Part shown: positions 1 to 6,528 of the stretch, one piece after another | Position numbering within the stretch: position 1 is the stretch's first letter | Layout of the letters: the number at the start of each line of letters is the position of its first letter | NCBI GenBank assembly: GCA_035524335.1 | Contig: DATKPE010000043.1 | Location: forward strand, 1 to 20,477 | DNA from: DATKPE01 sp035524335 | Lineage (GTDB): Bacteria; Bacteroidota; Ignavibacteria; UBA10030; SZUA-254 | Length of the DNA stretch: 20,477 nucleotides | Direction of reading: 5' to 3' | Position numbers and translations under genes: made by a program | Notes under the pieces: generated by a model | Database searches by the model: none | What the model was told of the DNA's origin: nothing | What the model saw: only the letters and a program-made list of their open reading frames with translations

Positions 1-50
1 TAACCCTCAGCTCCGTAGGCTGATGCTCTATCCAGTTGAGCTACTGGCGC
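1..50 (-). tRNA. tRNA-Arg(ACG), 3' end cut off by window edge
   Basis: On the minus strand the 5' half of a tRNA cloverleaf can be read. The acceptor strand GCGCCAG lies at 50-44, followed by TA. The D arm is GCTC..GAGC, and the anticodon stem TCAGC/GCTGA encloses the 7-base loop CTACGGA. The anticodon is ACG (16-14), which fits tRNA-Arg reading CGN codons with inosine at the wobble position. The variable region begins at the window edge, so the T arm and 3' acceptor strand are outside. A Bacteroidota-type promoter lies about 90 bases upstream (138-168). Confidence 0.9.
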
Positions 51-137
51 GTGAAAATCGAGCGATTTGTTGTTCCAAAACTCCGAACGGATTGATGAAC
101 GGGTTGTTCCCTCTATACCTATCGTGTTCGGACACCG

Positions 138-168
138 CTAATATAAAAAACCTCCGGGTGAAATCCAA
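138..168 (-). promoter_or_regulatory. Promoter for tRNA-Arg
   Basis: On the minus strand TTG (168-166) is followed by exactly 20 bases and then TATATTAG (145-138). This fits the Bacteroidota sigma-ABfr form TTTG-N19-21-TAnnTTTG with one changed base in the -7 box. The start of transcription would fall near 131, leaving a 5' leader of roughly 80 bases before the mature tRNA. Confidence 0.55.
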
Positions 169-183
169 CGACGGCTCTCTTCC

Positions 184-214
184 AAAAATAAAACCCCGGT
201 AAATCGTCCCGGGG
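184..214 (-). terminator. Intrinsic terminator after the GH127 gene
   Basis: Read on the minus strand, CCCCGG (214-209) pairs with CCGGGG (199-194) around a short loop and is followed by TTTTATTTTT (193-184). It lies about 110 bases after the GH127 stop codon and upstream of the tRNA promoter, so it separates the two transcription units. Confidence 0.8.
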
Positions 215-322
215 CTTTGTCGTGCCTTGCCGCTCGGCGGTGTACCGCCATCTTATGTGATCAGCACCAGCACGTAATCCCTTCCCGGCCGGATCCGGTC
301 GCTCATTTTATGGCTGGTATCT

Positions 323-2281
323 TCAGTTGGTGATCCTGACTTCCCTGATCGTCGTCGGGAGCCAGACCTGCATTTCGTTTTCCCCGCGATTGGCCCAGAT
401 ATAATAGGGGATCGCCGTGATCGGCGATTCTTCCATCCGCAGATTGCGCCCGTCCGGCGCGATCACCGCAGTCTCCGCGTTCCCGCGAAGGACGGTCACC
501 TGCTCGCCAAGAATGCTCTCGGGATGCGTTGTGAATCGCGCATTTTCCGGGAGGACGATGTCCCATGCCTTTCCGTTCCCGTCGGCGCCCTCGACACAAT
601 AGACCAGCGGTCCCCTCTGCAGAGCGGTCCGGAGCGTGTCGGCCTTCAGAAGCGGGTTTGCGACTACCCTGTTCACCCGCATCGGCAGATGATATTCCAC
701 CACGTCCCCCTTGTTCCAGTTCCGCTCCAGCATCAGATATCCGTTCTCCATCCGGAGTCCGGCGGGCTGTCCGTTGACCGATACCGTCACCTTCTCCGGA
801 GAGGAATCGACGAAGCTGTACAGGTCGCCCGGAACCGGTCTCCCCTCCGCCCAGCCGGGAACCCGGACGCGGAGGGTGAACGGCGCCGGCCGTTCGGGAG
901 TAACCTCGATTCGGATGTCGCCGGTCCAGGGATAACCGGTCTGCATCGATACTGCGACAGGTGTGCCGGCAACGGTGGCGGTCGTGGAGCTTCCGATGAA
1001 AAGGTTGATCCAGAGACTGCTGTCGCTCACCGCGTAAATGTAATTCCCGACCGACGCCACAAGCCGGCAGATATTGGAGGGACAGCAGGCCGTGCCGAAC
1101 CAACTGCTCCTCATGTTCTGTCCGACCGACGAGAGCGGATTATCGTAGAAGAAGCGGTCGCCGCTCAGGCTGAGGCCGTCGAGGGCGGCGTTGTAGAGAC
1201 TTCGTTCCAGGACGTCGATGTAGGCGGCGTCCCCGGTCAGCTGGCCCATCCGGCTGTTCCAGAAGACCATCCCGACGGAGGCGCAGGTTTCACAGTAGGC
1301 GAGATCGTTCGGAAGGTCATAGGCGCGCGTGAACCCCTCGTTGTCGCCGGACGATCCGATGCCGCCGGTAAGATACATATTGCGGTAGACGACATCCTTC
1401 CAGACCTCCCGCATGGCGTGGAAATATCCCGGGTCTCCGGTCGCGGCGGCGACATCGGCCGCTCCCGAATAGAGATACATCGCCCGGACGGCGTGGCCGG
1501 TGATCCGCGTCTGGTCCGCAACCGGCAGTGTGTCCTGCCAGTATTCCGGTTTGAACCAATTGGCCCCGTAGGGATAGTAGCGGTGTCCGCGCTGTCGGAG
1601 ATACCAGTCGGCGAGCTTCAGATACCGGTCCGTGCCGGTGAGATTGTACAGCTTCATGAGGGCAAGCTCGATCTCCTCGTGTCCGCTGAACCAGTGTCTC
1701 TGCTGACCGCGCATGGTCGAATCGATGTGATCGGCAAGCCGGATTGCAACGTCGAGGAGTTTTCGTTTCCCCGTCGCGTTGTAGTAGGCGACCGCCGCCT
1801 CGATCAGGTGACCGGCGCAGTAATCCTCGTGTTTCTCGAGTTCCGTCCACCGCTTCCCGACGTCGCCGAGTTCATAATAGGTGTTGAGGTAGCCGTCCGG
1901 CATCTGGGCGGCGGCGATGATGCCGATCCAGCGGTCGGCGGTCGCTTCGAGCGCGCTGTCGCGGCGGACCCCGATCGCATAGGCCATCGCTTCGAGCGCC
2001 TTGTAGACGTCGCTGTCGTCGTAATAGATCCCCTCGTGCTTTTCACCCTTGTGGCGGGCGACTTTTTCGAAGTTCCGGATTCTCGGGGTGTTGATCTCCG
2101 TCTGATAAATGCAGGCCGGCAGGGAGACAGTGGCGACCTTGTCAATTTTCGGTCTCCAGAACGCGTCGGTGATCCGGACCCGGGAAAAATTCACCGGCTG
2201 ATACTGCCGGGCCGGAGACTGGGCTCGGACCGGCACGGCGGTGAGGAGGAGAGCGATAATCAACAGCGGCAGTTTCTTCAT
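323..2281 (-). CDS. Secreted GH127 (DUF1680) beta-L-arabinofuranosidase-like glycoside hydrolase
   Basis: A 652-residue protein starting at MKKLPLL, which begins a signal peptide ending near VRAQ (residue 21). Family GH127 enzymes remove terminal beta-L-arabinofuranose from plant hydroxyproline-linked glycans and similar sugars, using a zinc-bound cysteine as nucleophile. The characteristic residues are present. E315 and C333 are 18 apart, as in the Bifidobacterium enzyme HypBA1, E331 matches the acid/base, and the adjacent pair C399-C400 lies in the motif ACCPSN. I chose the ATG at 2281 because AGGAG stands 9 bases before it and the signal peptide follows directly. The open frame runs further upstream, but that extension is arginine-rich and has no start signal. 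The protein lacks a T9SS tail, so the periplasm is its likely site. It stands alone between its own promoter and terminator. The exact sugar specificity cannot be told from sequence; related DUF1680 proteins (GH146) act on similar arabinosides. Confidence 0.9.
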   Translation of the reverse strand: MKKLPLLIIALLLTAVPVRAQSPARQYQPVNFSRVRITDAFWRPKIDKVATVSLPACIYQTEINTPRIRNFEKVARHKGEKHEGIYYDDSDVYKALEAMAYAIGVRRDSALEATADRWIGIIAAAQMPDGYLNTYYELGDVGKRWTELEKHEDYCAGHLIEAAVAYYNATGKRKLLDVAIRLADHIDSTMRGQQRHWFSGHEEIELALMKLYNLTGTDRYLKLADWYLRQRGHRYYPYGANWFKPEYWQDTLPVADQTRITGHAVRAMYLYSGAADVAAATGDPGYFHAMREVWKDVVYRNMYLTGGIGSSGDNEGFTRAYDLPNDLAYCETCASVGMVFWNSRMGQLTGDAAYIDVLERSLYNAALDGLSLSGDRFFYDNPLSSVGQNMRSSWFGTACCPSNICRLVASVGNYIYAVSDSSLWINLFIGSSTTATVAGTPVAVSMQTGYPWTGDIRIEVTPERPAPFTLRVRVPGWAEGRPVPGDLYSFVDSSPEKVTVSVNGQPAGLRMENGYLMLERNWNKGDVVEYHLPMRVNRVVANPLLKADTLRTALQRGPLVYCVEGADGNGKAWDIVLPENARFTTHPESILGEQVTVLRGNAETAVIAPDGRNLRMEESPITAIPYYIWANRGENEMQVWLPTTIREVRITN

Positions 2282-2354
2282 CGTACTGATCTCCTGTCTG
2301 TGACGGAAGGTGTGGTACCTCCGGTCCGGTGGCTCCCGCACCTGCCGGAACACG

Positions 2355-2385
2355 GAAATGTACGGAGATGGCTGCTTATCGGCAA
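2355..2385 (-). promoter_or_regulatory. Promoter for the GH127 gene
   Basis: The minus strand shows TTG (2385-2383), 20 bases, then TACATTTC (2362-2355), one base from TAnnTTTG. Transcription would start near 2348, giving a leader of about 67 bases that contains the AGGAG ribosome site. No operator-like repeat is obvious in the remaining 2282-2475 gap. Confidence 0.6.
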
Positions 2386-2475
2386 CCCGCCGGGCCAGAG
2401 AGAAGACGGGTCGTGAGTCGGTTGGGAAATATGCGCCGTTTGCGCGGAGAGGGGCGCACTCCGATTCGGTCCGGA

Positions 2476-3132
2476 TCAGCCTACCGGGTCTGCGGCGGGC
2501 GGATCGTCCATAAAAAGACCTCCCGTTTCTTCGAGCCAGTCTGCGATCTGCCCGGCAATGCCGACGGCGTCCGTGCGGGAGCAGTCGAACTCCTTCCACG
2601 GCAGAATGGAATGTTCCAGGGCGCGCCGGAACTCTTCCTGTTCACGGACGAAGACGCCGACATCGTCGTACTGGGAAGGCTTTCCGGAAATCTTCAGACG
2701 TTCGGCCCTGGCGCCGGCGAAGCTTGCCTCGGGTCTGGTCAGAAACACGATGTGAAATCCGAGGGGAAGGAGCCGCTCCTCCAGCCATCCGAAGTCGTAC
2801 CGTCTGCCGTTCTCCCTGAACTGCCAGAGCTGCGTCGAAATGTGGAAACGGTCGATGATCCAGGAATAATATTTCTGGAGTTCGAACAGGCGGACCCAGG
2901 TCCGGTACGTCTCGAGCGCGGCGGCTTCTTCTTCGGAGGAAAAGTTGATGAGTCCGCGTCCCCAGGGAACATTGGTGAATGCGCACCATTCCGCCGATAT
3001 GAGAGGGGAATGATACCGGTATTTTTTCGGGCCGACGATCCGCGCGTGCTCATTGAGCGCGAAGGCGACGTCCGTCTTCATGGTGAGGCGGGTTCCTTCG
3101 AGTATGATTTTCGGACAGAGCTTGCCGGCCAT
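2476..3132 (-). CDS. Thymidylate-kinase-like P-loop protein with a diverged Walker A
   Basis: A 218-residue soluble protein. Near the N terminus a hydrophobic strand KIILEG leads into GTRLTMKT (residues 13-20). This has the layout of a P-loop, GxxxxGK[ST], with the inner glycine replaced by methionine while K19 and T20 are kept. Further on, DRFHIST (94-100) resembles the DR(Y/F)xxS motif of thymidylate and deoxynucleoside kinases. The C-terminal half is charged and helical. I infer a nucleotide-kinase fold; substrate and activity are unknown. The ATG at 3132 is chosen because the later ATG (residue 18) would cut off the first strand of the fold. No ribosome site is visible before it, and the likely promoter sits so close that the message may be leaderless. 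The gene is a single unit, divergent from the thioredoxin-like gene. Confidence 0.7.
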   Translation of the reverse strand: MAGKLCPKIILEGTRLTMKTDVAFALNEHARIVGPKKYRYHSPLISAEWCAFTNVPWGRGLINFSSEEEAAALETYRTWVRLFELQKYYSWIIDRFHISTQLWQFRENGRRYDFGWLEERLLPLGFHIVFLTRPEASFAGARAERLKISGKPSQYDDVGVFVREQEEFRRALEHSILPWKEFDCSRTDAVGIAGQIADWLEETGGLFMDDPPAADPVG

Positions 3133-3136
3133 GGGG

Positions 3137-3168
3137 AAAAGATAGTAAAATGCCGGATTTTTCGGAAA
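3137..3168 (-). promoter_or_regulatory. Possible promoter for the P-loop gene (leaderless)
   Basis: The minus strand reads TTTC (3168-3165), 20 bases, then TATCTTTT (3144-3137). The spacing is right, but the last base of each box departs from TTTG / TAnnTTTG. The predicted start of transcription falls at or next to the ATG (3132), which would explain the missing ribosome binding site. Confidence 0.4.
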
Positions 3169-3227
3169 TGACAGGGGCGTGGAGCGGGGAAAAACCGGGG
3201 AACGTCCGCCGGAGGGGAAATGGGCGG

Positions 3228-3259
3228 CTTGTGCATCATCCGGGTCTTTCGTACATTAG
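3228..3259 (+). promoter_or_regulatory. Promoter for the thioredoxin-like gene
   Basis: CTTG (3228-3231), 20 bases, then TACATTAG (3252-3259), the Bacteroidota form with one mismatch in the -7 box. It predicts a leader of about 65 bases carrying the strong ribosome site GAGAGGAG, 8 bases before the ATG at 3332. Confidence 0.55.
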
Positions 3260-3331
3260 CGCGTCAACGGTCCGGCATGAACGCCCCGCCGACGGCAGGC
3301 AGTCACAACAGTTCCGAGAGGAGCATACTCC

Positions 3332-4534
3332 ATGTCACGAAACAGAATACTCGTTGCGGTTCTCACGATCGTTTTCGTTCTTGCGTCCGGATGCCAGGTC
3401 CGGGCCGCAGAAAAATTCCGGTTTCTCGACAGTTCGACGACCTGGGATCAGGTCAAGTCGCTCGCGGCCGACAGTCATAAACTTGTCTTTGTCGACTGTT
3501 CCACCAGCTGGTGCGTTTGGTGCAAAAAGATGGAACACGAGGTATTCCCCGATTCCGCGGTCGCGGAGTACATGACGAAGGAGTTCGTCGGGGTGAAGTA
3601 CGATATGGAGGTCGGCATCGGCATTACGCTGGCCATGAAATACTGCGTCAATGCATTTCCGACGTTTCTCATCGTCGACGGAAAGGGCGATCTGGTCTAC
3701 AAGACGATGGGATACCGGCCGGCCGATAAATTTCTTGCCGATATCACGAATGCCGTCGATCCCGCCAAGCGGATATCCTATCCCGGAATATCGGCGGCGA
3801 TCGATCCCGGGTTCCCGCCGTTTTACCGTCCGGCATATCTGAAGGGAGACGCGAGGAAAACCGCCGACAGCGTGACGGTCAACAGCTACCTTGCATCCGT
3901 CAGCGATCTGAGCTCCGAGCCGGCATGGGCGGTCATGCACAGGTTTATCGGCAGGCTCGGACCGAAGTTCAGCGATTACGTCTTCGACAACGGTTCCAAA
4001 CTGAAATCGCTTTACGGTTCCGAGGACGTGGAATTTGTGATGAGCCAGCTTCTCAATATCCGGCTGGAATCGGCGATCAAAAAACATGATGAGCCATCCG
4101 CCGTATCGATCGTCTCCCTGGCGGAAAAGAATCTCGTGAGCGAGAAGACCGACTGGCGCTCCGTCTTCATGCAGCAGTATTATGTCGGAACGGGGGAATG
4201 GAACAAGGCCGTCGCGCTCTTCGAATCGCAGTTCTCCGCCGTCCCGCCTCCCTCCGCCGGGGCGATCAACGAATTCAGCTGGACGATCTACGAGAAATGC
4301 GACGATCCGGTCATCGTCGGAAAAGCGGCCGGATGGATGAAGGATGTCGTGACGAAAACGACCGATTACGCGTCGATGGACACCTACGCCGCGCTGTTAT
4401 ACAAGGCGAAGGATTACAAGAATGCGGAAGCGTGGGCCCTGAAAGCCATCGAGCAGGCGAAGGTCGAAAAGAGTAATTCGAAGGAAACCGAGGAATTGCT
4501 CGAAAAGATCAGGGCGGCGACCGGTTCGCACTGA
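3332..4534 (+). CDS. Exported thioredoxin-fold protein with a TPR-like C-terminal region
   Basis: A 400-residue protein. The N terminus is a Sec signal. Either C21 in LASGC is a lipid-anchored cysteine (an imperfect lipobox) or the signal is cut after VRA at residue 26. Residues 30-150 form a thioredoxin-like domain with the active-site motif SWCVWCKKME (C61, C64) and the cis-proline FPTFLI (P110), as in the thioredoxin_7/DUF255-like group. These proteins reduce or isomerise disulphides in the periplasm; the partner is unknown. The remaining 250 residues are mostly helical and include a TPR-like repeat near 351-378, suggesting a protein-binding arm. The start is set by GAGAGGAG, 8 bases upstream. 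The gene stands alone, with its own promoter and a strong terminator at 4558. Confidence 0.85.
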   Translation: MSRNRILVAVLTIVFVLASGCQVRAAEKFRFLDSSTTWDQVKSLAADSHKLVFVDCSTSWCVWCKKMEHEVFPDSAVAEYMTKEFVGVKYDMEVGIGITLAMKYCVNAFPTFLIVDGKGDLVYKTMGYRPADKFLADITNAVDPAKRISYPGISAAIDPGFPPFYRPAYLKGDARKTADSVTVNSYLASVSDLSSEPAWAVMHRFIGRLGPKFSDYVFDNGSKLKSLYGSEDVEFVMSQLLNIRLESAIKKHDEPSAVSIVSLAEKNLVSEKTDWRSVFMQQYYVGTGEWNKAVALFESQFSAVPPPSAGAINEFSWTIYEKCDDPVIVGKAAGWMKDVVTKTTDYASMDTYAALLYKAKDYKNAEAWALKAIEQAKVEKSNSKETEELLEKIRAATGSH

Positions 4535-4557
4535 ACGTCCAGGAATCTTGTTTGCGT

Positions 4558-4590
4558 GACGATGGCCGGTTCTCCGGCCATCGTCGTTTC
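4558..4590 (+). terminator. Intrinsic terminator after the thioredoxin-like gene
   Basis: GACGATGGCCGG (4558-4569) and CCGGCCATCGTC (4574-4585) form a perfect 12-base-pair stem with a 4-base loop, starting 23 bases after the stop codon. The trailing GTTTC is a weak U tract, but the stem is very stable. Confidence 0.75.
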
Positions 4591-4614
4591 AGGGGGGCAT
4601 GGCCGGGAGGGGAG

Positions 4615-4648
4615 TTTTGGTTTTCTGCGCCGTCTCTCCGTACCTTAC
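4615..4648 (+). promoter_or_regulatory. Promoter for the F420-reductase-like gene
   Basis: TTTTG (4615-4619), 21 bases, then TACCTTAC (4641-4648), close to TTTG-N19-21-TAnnTTTG. It lies between the upstream terminator and the ATG at 4710 and predicts a leader of about 55 bases. Confidence 0.55.
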
Positions 4649-4709
4649 TATAGTCTGATGTCACGCGGGAACGGCGTTCCCGGATCAATCACGTCAAGGA
4701 GAAATTTCA

Positions 4710-5360
4710 ATGCAGAAAAAAATCGGGGTTATAGGTTCCGGCACGGTCGGGCAGGCGCTCGCCAACGGATTCATCCGTCACGGATATGAGGTGATGATCG
4801 GAACAAACAACAGATCGAAGCACGCCGCGCTGGAATCCGGAACGGGGGGAAAGGCGGCGGTCGGTTCGTTCGCGGAAACGGGACGGTTCGGTGATATTGT
4901 GGTCCTTGCGGTCAAGGGAACCGGCGCCGAATCGGCGGTCCGGTCGACGGGAGCGGATGTTCTCTCGGGGAAAACGGTTCTCGATGCGACAAATCCGATT
5001 GCGGAGACGGCGCCGGTGAACGGCGTGATCGCCTATTTCACGGGACCGAACGAATCGCTTCTGGAGCGCCTGCAGAAGCTTGCGCCGGGCGCCCATTTTG
5101 TGAAATCGTTCTCGTGCGTCGGGGCCTCGCTGATGGTCAACCCGGATTTCGGCGGACTGAAGCCGAGCATGTTCATCTGCGGCAACGACGCCGCGGCGAA
5201 ACGGCAGGCGGGGGAGATCCTTCTGAAATTCGGATGGGAGATCGAGGACCTTGGCGGTGCGGAAGCGGCCCGCGCGATCGAACCGCTTGCGATGCTCTGG
5301 TGCATCCCCGGATTTCTGAAGAACGACTGGACGCACGCATTCAAACTTCTGAAAAAATAA
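4710..5360 (+). CDS. NAD(P)-binding protein of the F420-dependent NADP reductase family (COG2085)
   Basis: A 216-residue soluble protein of one Rossmann domain plus a short C-terminal region. The dinucleotide motif GSGTVG is at residues 9-14. After the second strand, TNNRSK (32-37) offers an arginine and serine suited to the 2' phosphate, so NADP is the likely cofactor. DATNPI (near 97) and the NPDFGG region near 150 match the F420_oxidored family. Members move hydride between NADPH and F420 or reduce small substrates, and most bacterial members have no proven substrate. Nothing here shows that the organism makes F420. The start follows AAGGAG by 8 bases. The gene ends 12 bases from the convergent aldo/keto reductase, with no terminator visible between them. 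Confidence 0.8.
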   Translation: MQKKIGVIGSGTVGQALANGFIRHGYEVMIGTNNRSKHAALESGTGGKAAVGSFAETGRFGDIVVLAVKGTGAESAVRSTGADVLSGKTVLDATNPIAETAPVNGVIAYFTGPNESLLERLQKLAPGAHFVKSFSCVGASLMVNPDFGGLKPSMFICGNDAAAKRQAGEILLKFGWEIEDLGGAEAARAIEPLAMLWCIPGFLKNDWTHAFKLLKK

Positions 5361-5372
5361 GGAAGGGCCGTC

Positions 5373-6317
5373 TCAGTCTGCCGGGGCCAGGGCGGCAAGT
5401 TCCTCGCGGGTGAGACGAAACTCTCCCGCGGCGATGATGCCTTCAACCTGAGCCGCCGTCCGCGCGCCGACGATGGCGCCCGTGACCGCGGGATGCCGGA
5501 GAGTCCAGGCGATGGCGACGACGCCGGGACTCACCCCGTGACGGTCTCCGATGGCCCGGAGCTTTTCCACAAGGGCGAGGTTCTTCGTCAGATTCGGTTC
5601 CCGGAACTCGGGACTGTTCCTGCGCCAGTCGTCGGGGGGAAGGGCGGCGATCCGTTCGCGTGTCATCTTTCCGGTGAGCAGGCCGGACATCATCGGCGCA
5701 TAGCAGATGACACCGATGGTGCTTTCAAGGCAGTACGGAAGGATTTCCTTTTCCACCTGCGGGCGGACGAGGGAATAGGGGGGCTGGAGGGAACTGACCG
5801 GGCCGAGCCGTTCCGCACGGCGGATCTGCTGAACGTTGAAATTCGAGACGCCGGCGTGGCGGATTTTACCTTCCGATTTAAGCCGAAGGAGTGTTTCCCA
5901 TCCCTCCTCGATCCCTTCTTCCGGTTCAGGCCAGTGGATCTGATAGAGGTCGATGACGTCGGTGTTCAGCCGCCGGAGGCTTGCCTCGCATTCGCGCCGG
6001 ATAGAGGCGGCGTCGAGGGAGCCGAAGATTTCCCCCTTTTCATTCCAGCACCGCTCGCATTTTGTGAAGACGTACGGCCGGGGGGAGATGCCCCGGAGCG
6101 CCGCGGCGACCACTTCTTCCGAATGGCCGAGCCCGTAGACGGCGGCGGTGTCGATCCAGTTGATCCCGAGGTCGAGCGCGCGCCGGATCGCGGCGATGGA
6201 ATCGCGGTCGTCCTGCGGCCCCCAGCTGAATTTCCACCCGCCTCCGCCGAGCGCCCAGGCGCCGAATCCGACCGGGGTGATCTGGAGGTCGGTATCCCCG
6301 AGTTTTCGTTTCGTCAT
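5373..6317 (-). CDS. Aldo/keto reductase
   Basis: A 314-residue NADPH-dependent oxidoreductase with the usual (beta/alpha)8 barrel length. All four catalytic residues are visible: D56 and Y61 in DTAAVYGLGHSEE, K86 in VFTKCER and H128 in YQIHWPEP. IVGARTAAQVE near the end is the typical site that binds the cofactor phosphate. The family reduces aldehydes and ketones to alcohols; the substrate is not predictable. I set the start at the ATG at 6317, 6 bases after GGAG, not the in-frame GTG six codons earlier, which has no ribosome site. The gene has its own promoter, is divergent from the pullulanase and meets the F420-reductase-like gene tail to tail. Confidence 0.92.
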   Translation of the reverse strand: MTKRKLGDTDLQITPVGFGAWALGGGGWKFSWGPQDDRDSIAAIRRALDLGINWIDTAAVYGLGHSEEVVAAALRGISPRPYVFTKCERCWNEKGEIFGSLDAASIRRECEASLRRLNTDVIDLYQIHWPEPEEGIEEGWETLLRLKSEGKIRHAGVSNFNVQQIRRAERLGPVSSLQPPYSLVRPQVEKEILPYCLESTIGVICYAPMMSGLLTGKMTRERIAALPPDDWRRNSPEFREPNLTKNLALVEKLRAIGDRHGVSPGVVAIAWTLRHPAVTGAIVGARTAAQVEGIIAAGEFRLTREELAALAPAD

Positions 6318-6349
6318 CGTCCGCTCCGTTCTCACTATGTCTGAAGTCC

Positions 6350-6366
6350 TTCCCTGTTCACGGGAA
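6350..6366. promoter_or_regulatory. Inverted repeat at the start of the aldo/keto reductase transcript
   Basis: TTCCC (6350-6354) and GGGAA (6362-6366) are mirrored around 7 bases. The repeat overlaps the -7 box and the predicted transcription start of the aldo/keto reductase promoter, the position where a repressor would act. The arms are only 5 bases long, so chance is possible. Confidence 0.25.
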
Positions 6367-6396
6367 AAGTAGCAATATCAGGGGCGATAGTCAAAA
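6364..6396 (-). promoter_or_regulatory. Promoter for the aldo/keto reductase
   Basis: The minus strand has TTTTG (6396-6392), exactly 20 bases, then TACTTTTC (6371-6364), one base from a perfect Bacteroidota promoter. The predicted start is near 6357, with a 40-base leader holding the GGAG site. Confidence 0.65.
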
Positions 6397-6463
6397 CCGT
6401 CGCCGGCATTTCGTGCCGAAGCGGAAAAAACGGCTGGCGGAGGCGCAAATCATTGCGATTCAC

Positions 6464-6495
6464 CTTGCTTCTCTCTTCCCAAATGCGTACTTTTG
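6464..6495 (+). promoter_or_regulatory. Promoter for the pullulanase-like gene
   Basis: CTTG (6464-6467), 20 bases, then TACTTTTG (6488-6495), a perfect match to TAnnTTTG. It predicts a leader of only about 26 bases. That leader has no Shine-Dalgarno sequence, which is common in Bacteroidota. Confidence 0.7.
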
Positions 6496-6528
6496 CAGTG
6501 ACATTTTACCGACTTTCACGCCACGGTC

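Noticed and set aside
253..306. 17-codon frame on the minus strand just after the GH127 stop
   Set aside because: It lies in the 3' untranslated region before the terminator, has no ribosome site and is too short to judge.
524..2416. Long open frame (630 codons) on the plus strand, antisense to the GH127 gene
   Set aside because: It mirrors the codon pattern of the real gene, has no ribosome site, and its product is rich in Arg, Asp, Gly and Val with no domain. The minus-strand frame carries the signal peptide and catalytic residues.
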